DNA from: Promethearchaeota archaeon
GTDB lineage: Archaea > Asgardarchaeota > Lokiarchaeia > Sigynarchaeales > SOKP01
DNA length: 8,718 nt
Direction: 5' to 3'
Assembly: GCA_019894875.1 (NCBI GenBank)
Contig: JAGXNR010000108.1
Span: 1 to 8,718, forward strand
Shown here: piece by piece, positions 1 to 6,635 of the stretch
Layout of the letters: every line of letters starts with the position of its first letter
Numbering within the stretch: the stretch's first letter is position 1
Program-made: the position numbers and the translations under genes
The notes under the pieces: generated by a model
Database searches by the model: none
The model's input: the letters and a program-made list of their open reading frames with translations, nothing else
Told to the model about the DNA's origin: nothing

Positions 1-134
1 GCCGTGTTAAGCGTCTAAAAGACGTAGTAAAGTTAAAGTTGAGAACGAAGAAAATACTCTACACCTATAAAACCGATCCAGCTACCGCAGAAAGAATTTT
101 GAGAAATATTACCTGTGATGTTATAGAATTATAA
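1..134 (+). CDS. rpl38e: Large-subunit ribosomal protein eL38, 3' part
   Basis: This is the C-terminal 43 codons of eL38, with codons in frame from base 3 and a TAA stop at 132-134; the start lies outside the window. eL38 is a small protein of the large ribosomal subunit (about 70 residues in eukaryotes), so a little over half is visible. The translation fits the family pattern: a 'VKLKLRTKKILYTY' strand region matching the eukaryotic 'VKFKVRCSRYLYTL', then an acidic/Ala helix ('DPATAERIL') and a final 'VIEL' matching 'VKEL'. Lysines and arginines dominate, as expected for an rRNA-binding protein. eL38 is absent from bacteria and patchy in archaea (known from some TACK and Asgard lineages), so it is useful for placing the source. 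It is separated from the next gene by 181 bp and probably ends its own transcript. Confidence 0.85.
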   Translation, partial: RVKRLKDVVKLKLRTKKILYTYKTDPATAERILRNITCDVIEL

Positions 135-161
135 AAAGTATAATCCAATAACGTTAACTAA

Positions 162-177
162 TTTTAATTTTTAATTT
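162..177 (+). terminator. Possible T-rich terminator after eL38
   Basis: Two runs of T (TTTTAATTTTTAATTT) begin 28 bp after the eL38 stop codon. Archaeal transcription commonly ends at such T-rich tracts without a hairpin. The background is very AT-rich, so the call is weak. Confidence 0.3.
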
Positions 178-210
178 GATAAAACAAAATCAAATAATCT
201 AATTTAAATA

Positions 211-233
211 ATAGTTATGGATAGTGTAACTAT
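211..233. promoter_or_regulatory. 23-bp dyad upstream of the longin-like gene
   Basis: Perfect 7-bp inverted arms, ATAGTTA (211-217) and TAACTAT (227-233), surround a 9-bp centre. The dyad lies about 80 bp before the start codon at 316 and upstream of the likely TATA element (about 265-277). It could be a binding site for a dimeric regulator, but AT-rich DNA makes such dyads by chance and no regulator is encoded nearby. Confidence 0.25.
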
Positions 234-264
234 AAATTTTGATGATTCATTAATTTTAATATAG

Positions 265-277
265 TTTTAATTAATAG
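265..277 (+). promoter_or_regulatory. Candidate TATA box for the longin-like gene
   Basis: A TTTTAATTAATA-like element is centred about 45 bp before the ATG at 316. Transcription would start near 297, giving a leader of about 18 nt. That leader would contain a perfect tandem repeat of ATTAACTC (294-301 and 302-309) and no Shine-Dalgarno sequence. Confidence 0.35.
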
Positions 278-315
278 AATACGACAAACAGAAATTAACT
301 CATTAACTCAATTAA

Positions 316-1236
316 ATGATACAATCATTATACATTTTCCAGAGCAATACAAAGAATTTACTCTATAATAAGAAATTTCAGAGTGATGAAAAATTAGAGA
401 TGTTCAGCTCATTTTTTTCTGCTCTTCAGTCATTTGTCTCAGAATTAACAGCAAGTAGCTCAGAATCATTGAGTACAATTGAATTAGGGGAATATTTTGT
501 TCTCATTTCAAGAATTCAAGAAGCTATATCAGATTTGGTGATCATAGTTGACAGGGAAGATATAAGAGAAACTGAAAAAATGATCCCTAAAATACTTGAG
601 ATTATAATGGAACATCTAGATCTATTTGTAAACTGGGATCATGAGCCAGAAATGCTTGAAATGTTTGATCTAAAAATCATAAAATTAATTTTATCAAATA
701 AAAAACTAGTTTCTGAATCATCTTTAACTACTAATCAAAGTTCTATTTTGAAATCAATATGGGACCAAAAAGGTGCTTTATCTGAACAGTTAAGAGAGAA
801 TTTATTATCAGAAAGAGAAAACTTAAATAATGAGTATTTAATCGAGGAAAATATTCTCAAAAAATATGAAATTTCTCAGAAATTAATTGAAATCTCAGAA
901 AAACTCCATGATGACGAGAAATTTATTGAGTATCAAACTGAAGCAAAATCTCTTAGAGATGAAATTAAAGATCGAAAACTAAGGTTACACTATTATTTAG
1001 ATCGAGTTAAAGAGTCTATTGAATTCTCGAAATTTTCAGAAACTTACTCTTACCTTTATTCATTTTGCTTAAAACTTAAAAATTTAACTGAACCTACGAT
1101 AATTGAAAAATATAAATCACTTGCAAAAACAATTTTAAATAAAAACAAAGTGTCTAAACAAGAATTTAGAGATGCCGTAAGAGAAGTAACTATGATTGAG
1201 GATGAAATTAATAAATATCTTACAATAGAACTATAA
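316..1236 (+). CDS. Longin-like domain plus coiled-coil protein, Asgard type
   Basis: I do not recognise a named family for this 306-residue protein. Residues 1 to about 115 read like a longin/roadblock-fold domain: an N-terminal strand (QSLYIFQS), a helix with 'FSSFFSALQSF' at 30-40, 'ELGEYFVLIS' at 56-65, then the strand 'DLVIIVDRED' at 73-82 and a long helix with 'FVNWD' at 104-108. Asgard genomes carry many short proteins with this order, often thought to regulate small GTPases. Residues about 155-230 are charged and heptad-like, and residues 230-306 look helical. There is no signal peptide or membrane segment, so it is probably cytosolic or peripheral to membranes. The start is supported because the first strand begins right at the ATG. 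The gene stands alone, with large spacers on both sides. The fold call rests on pattern only; the helical half could be an effector or scaffold. Confidence 0.6.
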   Translation: MIQSLYIFQSNTKNLLYNKKFQSDEKLEMFSSFFSALQSFVSELTASSSESLSTIELGEYFVLISRIQEAISDLVIIVDREDIRETEKMIPKILEIIMEHLDLFVNWDHEPEMLEMFDLKIIKLILSNKKLVSESSLTTNQSSILKSIWDQKGALSEQLRENLLSERENLNNEYLIEENILKKYEISQKLIEISEKLHDDEKFIEYQTEAKSLRDEIKDRKLRLHYYLDRVKESIEFSKFSETYSYLYSFCLKLKNLTEPTIIEKYKSLAKTILNKNKVSKQEFRDAVREVTMIEDEINKYLTIEL

Positions 1237-1239
1237 TTT

Positions 1240-1258
1240 ACTTCCAATTTTTTCTTGT
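1240..1258 (+). terminator. Possible T-rich terminator after the longin-like gene
   Basis: A pyrimidine-rich stretch with six T (CCAATTTTTTCTTGTT) starts within 10 bp of the stop codon. This is a typical archaeal hairpin-free termination signal. Confidence 0.35.
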
Positions 1259-1294
1259 TGTCAGTAATTTGGCTTAATTAAAAGCAAAACACTT

Positions 1295-1302
1295 TTTATA
1301 AA
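1295..1302 (+). promoter_or_regulatory. Strong TATA box, upstream promoter of the NusA-like gene
   Basis: TTTATAAA is a near-ideal archaeal box A, preceded by an A-rich segment (AAAAGCAAAACAC) that could act as the TFB recognition element. Transcription would begin near 1325 and give a leader of about 110 nt before the ATG at 1433. A second, weaker box (ATATTAAAAT, 1396-1405) lies about 32 bp before that ATG and could drive a nearly leaderless transcript instead. Confidence 0.45.
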
Positions 1303-1334
1303 ATATTGAATTAATTATCTTCATCATAAAATTA

Positions 1335-1350
1335 ATTAAATATATTTAAT
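1335..1350. repeat. 16-bp perfect palindrome, possible operator
   Basis: ATTAAATATATTTAAT is perfectly self-complementary. It lies just downstream of the start site predicted from the TATA box at 1295-1302, where a bound repressor would block transcription. It is made only of A and T, so it may be fortuitous. Confidence 0.3.
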
Positions 1351-1432
1351 AGATCTCATTTAGATTAGGCTTTACTAAGACTATTTGTTGGAATAATATT
1401 AAAATTTCTTCATTCAATTTAGCTAAATTATT

Positions 1433-1945
1433 ATGAAAGTTCTCCCTGCGGATAAAACATGTATAAATTCTGGGTTCTTATGTAATAATTGTCAGGCTAG
1501 ACTTGATGCGGGAGAAATATCTGAATTCGAGATTGACCTAGCAAAAGATCTCATTAAATTAGAGGAAGAAGATGGAAAGTTTGCTTTTTTAAGAGATATT
1601 TCTTTTTATAAAGCAATTGACTTTGAAGATGTTGTAATAATCGTTGTAGGGAAGAGAGATAAACTTAGAATAACTCCAGAATTAATGGATTGGATAAAAG
1701 AAACGTATGAAATAGATGAAATACTTTTGGTTCAAAACAGTAAAAAGCCACGTCCAGTTGTGGAAGCATTAATCAATCCATATAAGATAAAATCTCTTAA
1801 TGAAATATTTCTAGCAACCGGGGATATTCAATTTAGAGCTGTTCTTTGGGAGGAAGATAAAGACAAGCTGTTGTTCACAAAAGAAGAACTTGAAGACCTG
1901 ATTTTTGAGTTGACAGGAAGCATAACTAGAGTTGAATTCCAATAA
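1433..1945 (+). CDS. NusA-like, KH-derived archaeal protein with N-terminal Cys motif
   Basis: This 170-residue protein matches the archaeal 'transcription elongation factor NusA-like' family, in which a short Cys-containing N-terminus precedes KH-type RNA-binding folds. Visible landmarks are C10, C17 and C20 (C-x6-C-x2-C, a possible metal site), 'LDAGEISEFEIDLAK' at 24-38, the strand 'DVVIIVVGK' at 66-74, and a C-terminal half ending 'ELTGSITRVEFQ' that fits the family's usual end. The family length is about 140-180 residues. The odd point is the first KH unit: where relatives carry a GxxG loop (GRGG-like), this sequence reads 'LRITPELMDW' at 78-87 with no glycine, so canonical KH binding of RNA is doubtful. 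The gene precedes pth2 by 47 bp on the same strand and may be co-transcribed with pth2 and truD. The family is fairly secure; the function is inferred. Confidence 0.72.
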   Translation: MKVLPADKTCINSGFLCNNCQARLDAGEISEFEIDLAKDLIKLEEEDGKFAFLRDISFYKAIDFEDVVIIVVGKRDKLRITPELMDWIKETYEIDEILLVQNSKKPRPVVEALINPYKIKSLNEIFLATGDIQFRAVLWEEDKDKLLFTKEELEDLIFELTGSITRVEFQ

Positions 1946-1992
1946 TCAATAAGGTTTAATTTACCTCTTACTTAATATTAAATAGATTTGCT

Positions 1993-2349
1993 GTGGAAGA
2001 ATTCAAACAAGTTATTTTAATTAGAACGGATTTAAAGATGGGTACTGGGAAGAAGTGTGTTCAATCGTGTCATGCAAGTGTTTCGGCTTCAGATGCAGTT
2101 AGAATCCAAGATAAAAATGCTTGGAAAACATGGAAGAATACTGGACAGAAAAAAGTTGTTATTAAGCTAAAAGATTTGGATGAAATGAAAGAATTAATTA
2201 AGAAATTAGAATTAAGTAAAATTCTATATTTTATTGTAAAGGATGCGGGACTTACTCAGTTGACTCCTGGAACTACAACGGCTATTGGTATTGGGCCAGT
2301 AGAATCCGCAAAGATAGATAAAATTACAGGAGATCTTAAATTATTATAA
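1993..2349 (+). CDS. pth2: Peptidyl-tRNA hydrolase, Pth2 type
   Basis: This enzyme cleaves the ester bond of peptidyl-tRNAs that drop off the ribosome, recycling the tRNA in the cytosol. At 118 residues it has the normal length of the archaeal/eukaryotic Pth2 family, which is unrelated to bacterial Pth. Hallmarks are '[11 protein letters not shown]' at 10-20 (family: RTDLKMGKGK), '[11 protein letters not shown]' at 22-32 (family: AAQxxHAAV), '[13 protein letters not shown]' at 82-94 with the conserved Asp84 and Thr88, 'AIGIGP' at 97-102, and the final 'ITGDLKLL'. No key residue is missing. The start is GTG; it places '[10 protein letters not shown]' near the N-terminus as in relatives. No Shine-Dalgarno sequence is visible. 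Only 24 bp separate it from truD, which suggests a shared transcript. Confidence 0.95.
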   Translation: MEEFKQVILIRTDLKMGTGKKCVQSCHASVSASDAVRIQDKNAWKTWKNTGQKKVVIKLKDLDEMKELIKKLELSKILYFIVKDAGLTQLTPGTTTAIGIGPVESAKIDKITGDLKLL

Positions 2350-2373
2350 TACTAAAAGTATTGGTTAAAAAAG

Positions 2374-3759
2374 TTGCTTGATCAAGAAGATGATCCCTAC
2401 ACTTTTAAAGAAGATAGTGAAAAAGAATTAGAAAAGTTTGTAGGGATTGAGAATTACGCAACAAGTGGACTTATTGGAATAGGTGGAGAATACAAAACTC
2501 ACTATAAAGATTTTATAGTGAAAGAAATTGTTGAAAATAGAAGAATTTTAGACATAAATGAAGATTCTAATAATCCTGTCTTTTCAGAAGAATTGAATGA
2601 CAGATATACTACATTTAATTTAACAAAAGTTAATATGGACACCTTTAAAGCGGTAAATAAAATTTGTAAATCTCTTAAAATCCCATATAAGTTAATCAGT
2701 TATTCTGGATTAAAAGATAAGCAATCAATCTCCGTTCAGAGAATTTCAATTAAGGGTAATTATATTGAAAAATTAAGGAAACTAAAATTACATGATATTT
2801 TTATTAGAAATATCAGTACTACCAAAAATTCACTTAAATTAGGGAGTCATTTGGGTAATAATTTCACAATTACAATTAGAAATATCAAAAATAGTAAAGA
2901 TTTGAAAGCAGATTCTCAGAAGATCTTTAACTTTTTAAAAGAGTTTGGATTTCCTAACTATTTCGGACTTCAGAGATTTGGTACTATTAGACCTAATTCA
3001 CATATAGTTGGGTATTCCCTCATAAAGAATGATTACGAAAATGCATTTAAGGAGTTTGTATTAAGAACTTATTCTACTGAACCTGATGAATCAAGGAAAG
3101 TTAGAAGTGCTTTAAAAAAAAATGAAAACTTCAAGGAAGCCTTGGAAAACTTTCCAATAGGGCTGAATTATGAAAGAAGGATGATCGAATATTTAATAGA
3201 TAATCCAAGAGATTACCGTGGTGCTATATATACTTTATCCGATGATTTAATTAGATTGCTAATTAGCTCATTCCAATCCTATATCTTTAATAAAATGCTC
3301 TCAATACGGATAAAAAAAGGTTTACCTCTATTTAAACCAATTTTAGGGGATGTAGTTAGCATTTTGGATGATTTTAACGGAAATATTTCTTCGGTTAAAT
3401 ATATTTATGGTGGTTTATATGATAAGTATTTAGAGAAGGCATTTGAACTGAATCGTGCCTCTGTAGTTATGCCGATTATTGGTAAACTTACAAATTTAGA
3501 TGATTTTCCATTGATGGGCTCAATTTTTAGAGAATTAACTAAGGAAGAAATGATAAGCCTAGATGTTTTTAAATCTGAGCTGGTAAATGAAAACGAGTTT
3601 AAAGGTTCAATTAGAGCAATAACCGTTAAACCATGGGATTTAGAGATGATAGAATTAACTGAAGATGATCTCTATCAGGGGAGAAAAAAAGTAAAATTTA
3701 ATTTTTCACTTCGAAAAGGAAGTTATGCTACGATGTTGATTAGAGAAATTATCAAATAA
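2374..3759 (+). CDS. truD: tRNA pseudouridine synthase TruD/Pus7
   Basis: TruD-family enzymes isomerise uridine to pseudouridine in tRNA, classically U13; archaeal Pus7 can also modify U35 of tRNA-Tyr. The 461 residues fit the archaeal length. Landmarks in order are 'GIGGEYKTHYKDFIVKEI' at 35-52 (family: GIGGxIKxxPEDFxVxEI), the catalytic 'YSGLKDKQ' at 110-117 with Asp115 as nucleophile, 'PNYFGLQRFG' at 194-203, the TRUD insertion domain from about 210 to 380 including 'QSYIFNKMLSIRI' at 301-313, and the C-terminal 'RKGSYATMLIREI'. The TTG start is chosen because an in-frame stop lies just upstream (2353-2355) and the next in-frame ATG (codon 88) would remove part of the catalytic domain. It follows pth2 by 24 bp and ends 2 bp from the stop of the convergent methyltransferase. 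Confidence 0.95.
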   Translation: MLDQEDDPYTFKEDSEKELEKFVGIENYATSGLIGIGGEYKTHYKDFIVKEIVENRRILDINEDSNNPVFSEELNDRYTTFNLTKVNMDTFKAVNKICKSLKIPYKLISYSGLKDKQSISVQRISIKGNYIEKLRKLKLHDIFIRNISTTKNSLKLGSHLGNNFTITIRNIKNSKDLKADSQKIFNFLKEFGFPNYFGLQRFGTIRPNSHIVGYSLIKNDYENAFKEFVLRTYSTEPDESRKVRSALKKNENFKEALENFPIGLNYERRMIEYLIDNPRDYRGAIYTLSDDLIRLLISSFQSYIFNKMLSIRIKKGLPLFKPILGDVVSILDDFNGNISSVKYIYGGLYDKYLEKAFELNRASVVMPIIGKLTNLDDFPLMGSIFRELTKEEMISLDVFKSELVNENEFKGSIRAITVKPWDLEMIELTEDDLYQGRKKVKFNFSLRKGSYATMLIREIIK

Positions 3760-3761
3760 TA

Positions 3762-5189
3762 TTATACTTTAATTCTGTATGATTTTAATAATACTGTCCC
3801 TAAAATATCAATAATCTTGATTGAAAGATTATATACTCCAGGTTTTTCATAATGAAATGGGTCAGACTTTAACTTCAATTTTCTTTTTTTGGGAGTTCTG
3901 TAAGAGATCCACATATTGTTAAAAACCTGATTTTTATTATCATAATCTATAGCCCAATAATCAATCCAATCTGAAAAAACTTTAATTTTTTCTTTTGTTT
4001 TTGCAGGAACTATTATATCTTTGGGAACTAAATAATTTGATATCTCAACAGTTACAACATTATTATCCTGATGAACGTCTAAGTTTAGATTTGAAGATTT
4101 TAGATTGTGGTTTTCGTTTTTATTAAATCCATAAATTTTGAAAGAACGAGGACTTTTATTAAATTTTAATTTCCATTCTAACATATCATTACTACTATAT
4201 ATATTAAGAATACGCTTTTTTGACATATGGATAGCATGATAATTTGAGTCGCAACCTATCCATCGCCTCCCAAGTTTCTCTGCAACTGATAAAGTTGTGC
4301 CAGAGCCACAAAAGAAATCTGCTAGAAGATCGTTTTCTTTGGTTGATGCTAGAATAATTCTTTTTAAAAGTCGTTCTGGTTTTTGTGTTGAAAAACCTTG
4401 GTACTCATTAACATTCGCTCTAATATATGGAATATCATTCCAGACATCCCTTGGGAACGTCCCTTCTTGTGTTATATAGACTTTTCGGGATAATTTTTTT
4501 CCATCATGACTCCCTCCGCGGTAATAAAATATTCCATGCTCATCTTTCTTTAGTGCATTTTTAACTCGATTAGAATACTCCATATATATGTTTGGATCAT
4601 CATTGAAAGTATATTCATCTGATTTTGTATAGAAAAGGATTGTATCATAGGATCTAATAAAAAATCTTCTTGTCTTTGCTGAAGCCGCCGGATATGCCCA
4701 TATTATTTCATTTCGAAAATTGTCAATACCAAATATTTCATCCATAATTAATTTTACATAGTGTGAAATATGCCAGTCCAAATGAACATATATAGATCCA
4801 TTAATAGTTAGAAGCTCTCTCATTAAAATTAATCTTTCTTGTATAAAACTCAAGTAACTTCCTAATCCCTTTTTCCACTTATCTTTATAAGCAACCTCAT
4901 CCACAAATTTTCCATCTTCACCAATTTGAATTTTATAGTTAAAATCTCCTCCTGTTCCAAATGGAGGATCTATATAAATGAGAGATATTTTATTTCTGTA
5001 TTTTTTCAATAAAGAATTCATTACTGCTTTATTTTCTCCCCAAATCAATAAATTATCCCAACTTTCTCCTGATTTGAGGTCTGATCCGATGGTTGGGTAA
5101 AGATCAAGAATATAAAATGGCGCAACATCATGCTTTCTTGAATTAATTTCTTCTATTTCTAATTTATCTTCCCATTTCAAATCTACCAT
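3762..5189 (-). CDS. N6-adenine DNA methyltransferase, type III Mod-like, with PKD-like C-terminus
   Basis: This protein transfers a methyl group from S-adenosylmethionine to DNA, most likely to adenine N6, since the catalytic motif is DPPF (74-77, in 'IYIDPPFGTGGDF') rather than the SPPY of many N4-cytosine enzymes. Motif order is that of the beta class: motif IV first, then 'TQKPERLL' (268-275), then the SAM-binding motif I 'DFFCGSGTT' (291-299) and 'RRWIGCDSN' (308-316). The DPPF spacing and tail resemble type III Mod subunits and related solitary enzymes. Residues 404-475 ('FSDWIDYWAIDYD' ... 'YEKPGVYNLSIKIIDILG') look like a PKD/Ig-like beta-sandwich. I start at the ATG at 5189, 26 bp from a TATA-like element; a TTG at 5210 would add seven residues. 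No Res subunit or other restriction gene is adjacent. It is the only minus-strand gene and interrupts translation genes, which suggests acquisition by transfer. Confidence 0.9.
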   Translation of the reverse strand: MVDLKWEDKLEIEEINSRKHDVAPFYILDLYPTIGSDLKSGESWDNLLIWGENKAVMNSLLKKYRNKISLIYIDPPFGTGGDFNYKIQIGEDGKFVDEVAYKDKWKKGLGSYLSFIQERLILMRELLTINGSIYVHLDWHISHYVKLIMDEIFGIDNFRNEIIWAYPAASAKTRRFFIRSYDTILFYTKSDEYTFNDDPNIYMEYSNRVKNALKKDEHGIFYYRGGSHDGKKLSRKVYITQEGTFPRDVWNDIPYIRANVNEYQGFSTQKPERLLKRIILASTKENDLLADFFCGSGTTLSVAEKLGRRWIGCDSNYHAIHMSKKRILNIYSSNDMLEWKLKFNKSPRSFKIYGFNKNENHNLKSSNLNLDVHQDNNVVTVEISNYLVPKDIIVPAKTKEKIKVFSDWIDYWAIDYDNKNQVFNNMWISYRTPKKRKLKLKSDPFHYEKPGVYNLSIKIIDILGTVLLKSYRIKV

Positions 5190-5209
5190 AAATAATAGAT
5201 AAGAAGGCA

Positions 5210-5220
5210 AAAATTTTATG
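5210..5220 (-). promoter_or_regulatory. Candidate TATA box for the methyltransferase
   Basis: Read on the minus strand, the element is CATAAAATTTT. Its centre is about 26 bp before the ATG at 5189, so transcription would begin at or next to that ATG (leaderless). This favours the ATG over the upstream TTG. Confidence 0.4.
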
Positions 5221-5230
5221 TTTACTTTAA

Positions 5231-5249
5231 CTTTAAAAATTATATTTTT
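5231..5249 (+). promoter_or_regulatory. Candidate promoter of aspS with a long T tract
   Basis: CTTTAAAAATTATATTTTT holds a TATA-like element about 45 bp before the aspS ATG, giving a leader of roughly 20 nt. An uninterrupted nine-T tract spans 5245-5253. The 92-bp spacer must hold promoters for two divergent genes, so bent or easily melted DNA here could serve both. No Shine-Dalgarno sequence precedes the ATG. Confidence 0.4.
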
Positions 5250-5281
5250 TTTTCAAAAATAAGACAAGTTGATATAAATTT

Positions 5282-6601
5282 ATGCTTAGTGAATTAGGAG
5301 ATTGGAGAAAATCTCACTTTACTAAAGATGTAACTAAAGAATTAGTTGGTGAAGTAGTTACACTTGGGGGTTGGGTTCGAAATTATAGAGATCTTGGAGG
5401 TTTAAAGTTTATTAGCCTTCAAGATATCTACGGAGAACGTCAGATTACCCTGAAAAAAGGTGTGGTTTCTGATGAGATTTTTGAAAATACAAAAGTTGGA
5501 TACCAATATTGTATAATGGTAAGAGGAAAAGTTGAGGTGTTTGAAAAGGCACCTGGTGGAATCGAAATCGTTCCTTTAGAAATAAAGATTTTAAACAGAA
5601 CCCCAGAAAAACTACCAATCGATATGACCGGTGAAACAATTTCTGAGTTAGATTTAAGATTAAATAATCGAGCATTAGACTTGAGATCTGTTAGAAATCA
5701 AGCAGTTTTTTCAATTCGTGGTGAAATCTTAAAAGCTTCAAGAAAATTCTTGTTTGAACATGATTTCAGAGAGATTTACACCCCAAAAATAATTGGATCA
5801 GCAACAGAAGGGGGAACCGAACTTTTTCCAATAATGTACTTTGATAGAGAAGCTTTCCTTACACAGTCTGCCCAACTATATAAAGAACAATTGAGTGGTG
5901 TATATGAGAGAGTGTTTGAGATCGGTCCTAGTTTTCGAGCTGAAAAATCTCATACAAAAAGGCATCTATGTGAAATTGTACAGTTAGATATTGAAATGGC
6001 TTTCGCAACCATGGATGACGTTCTCAAATTATTAGAAGAGCTTGTGCATTATGTGATTACTAGCATTAGAGAAAACCAAATTAATTCATTGAAAACCTTA
6101 AAATTAGATGAAAAAACAATTATACCCGAGATACCTTTTCCGAGGTATACTTATAGTGAAGTTATTGAAATTCTTAACACAAAACATAATATTAATATCG
6201 AATGGGGAGAAGATCTATCGACAGAAGCTAATCGAAAGCTTGGTGAGGAATTCCCAGGTTACTATTATATTACGCATTGGCCAATGGCAATAAAACCCTT
6301 CTATATCATGCCATCAGAGGACCCAAAGTATAGTGAATCCTTCGATTTGCAAAAAGGATGGCTGGAATTAACTTCAGGAGGTACTAGAGTACATAATAAG
6401 GATCAATTAACAGCGGCTATTGAAAATAAAGGATTAAATCCAATCTCATTTGATTCTCATCTTAAGACTTTTGACTACGGGATGCCCCCTCATGCGGGAC
6501 TTGGTTTGGGAATAGCTCGTTGGCTAACTGTATTATGTGATCTTAATGATATTAGAGAAGCTGTAATGTATCCTAGAACACCTGAACGATTAACACCTTA
6601 A
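5282..6601 (+). CDS. aspS: Aspartyl-tRNA synthetase, archaeal type, probably non-discriminating
   Basis: This class II enzyme charges tRNA with aspartate. Its 439 residues match the short archaeal/eukaryotic form, which lacks the bacterial GAD insertion. The N-terminal OB-fold anticodon-binding domain covers about 1-110. The catalytic core follows: flipping loop '[10 protein letters not shown]' at 173-182, motif 2 '[11 protein letters not shown]' at 218-228, '[11 protein letters not shown]' with E362 and R369, motif 3 'GLGLGIARW' at 406-414 with R413, and the AspRS ending 'RLTP' (AsnRS ends differently). The anticodon-loop segment reads '[10 protein letters not shown]', with proline P91 where discriminating archaeal AspRS has lysine, and R33 where they have tryptophan. 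Both point to an enzyme that also charges tRNA-Asn, needing an amidotransferase to finish Asn-tRNA. Motif 3 has Ala412 where an acidic residue is usual. map follows after 34 bp. Confidence 0.95.
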   Translation: MLSELGDWRKSHFTKDVTKELVGEVVTLGGWVRNYRDLGGLKFISLQDIYGERQITLKKGVVSDEIFENTKVGYQYCIMVRGKVEVFEKAPGGIEIVPLEIKILNRTPEKLPIDMTGETISELDLRLNNRALDLRSVRNQAVFSIRGEILKASRKFLFEHDFREIYTPKIIGSATEGGTELFPIMYFDREAFLTQSAQLYKEQLSGVYERVFEIGPSFRAEKSHTKRHLCEIVQLDIEMAFATMDDVLKLLEELVHYVITSIRENQINSLKTLKLDEKTIIPEIPFPRYTYSEVIEILNTKHNINIEWGEDLSTEANRKLGEEFPGYYYITHWPMAIKPFYIMPSEDPKYSESFDLQKGWLELTSGGTRVHNKDQLTAAIENKGLNPISFDSHLKTFDYGMPPHAGLGLGIARWLTVLCDLNDIREAVMYPRTPERLTP

Positions 6602-6610
6602 ATATAATTT
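6601..6610 (+). promoter_or_regulatory. Candidate TATA box for map
   Basis: AATATAATTT at the very end of aspS is centred about 31 bp before the map ATG. It could allow map to be transcribed separately with a leader of only a few nucleotides, as well as by read-through from aspS. Confidence 0.35.
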
Positions 6611-6635
6611 AATACCAATTGAAAGTGTAAGATAT

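Noticed and set aside
1056..1247. 63-codon minus-strand open frame opposite the longin-like gene
   Set aside because: It lies almost wholly antisense to a well-supported coding region and shows no recognisable motif.
1261..1327. C/D-box guide RNA candidate on the minus strand: ATGATGA (1327-1321) followed by CTGA (1264-1261)
   Set aside because: The box sequences and 67-nt spacing fit, but there is no terminal stem next to the boxes, no internal D'/C' pair, and the segment overlaps the strong TATA box. Chance is likely in this AT-rich spacer.
4297..4479. 60-codon plus-strand open frame inside the methyltransferase gene
   Set aside because: It is antisense to the conserved motif I region of the methyltransferase, so its openness reflects that gene's codons.
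5445..5675. 76-codon minus-strand open frame inside aspS
   Set aside because: It is antisense to the conserved anticodon-binding domain of AspRS and has no motif of its own.
6108..6293. 61-codon plus-strand open frame inside aspS
   Set aside because: It is a frame-shifted reading of a region whose AspRS frame is intact and conserved.
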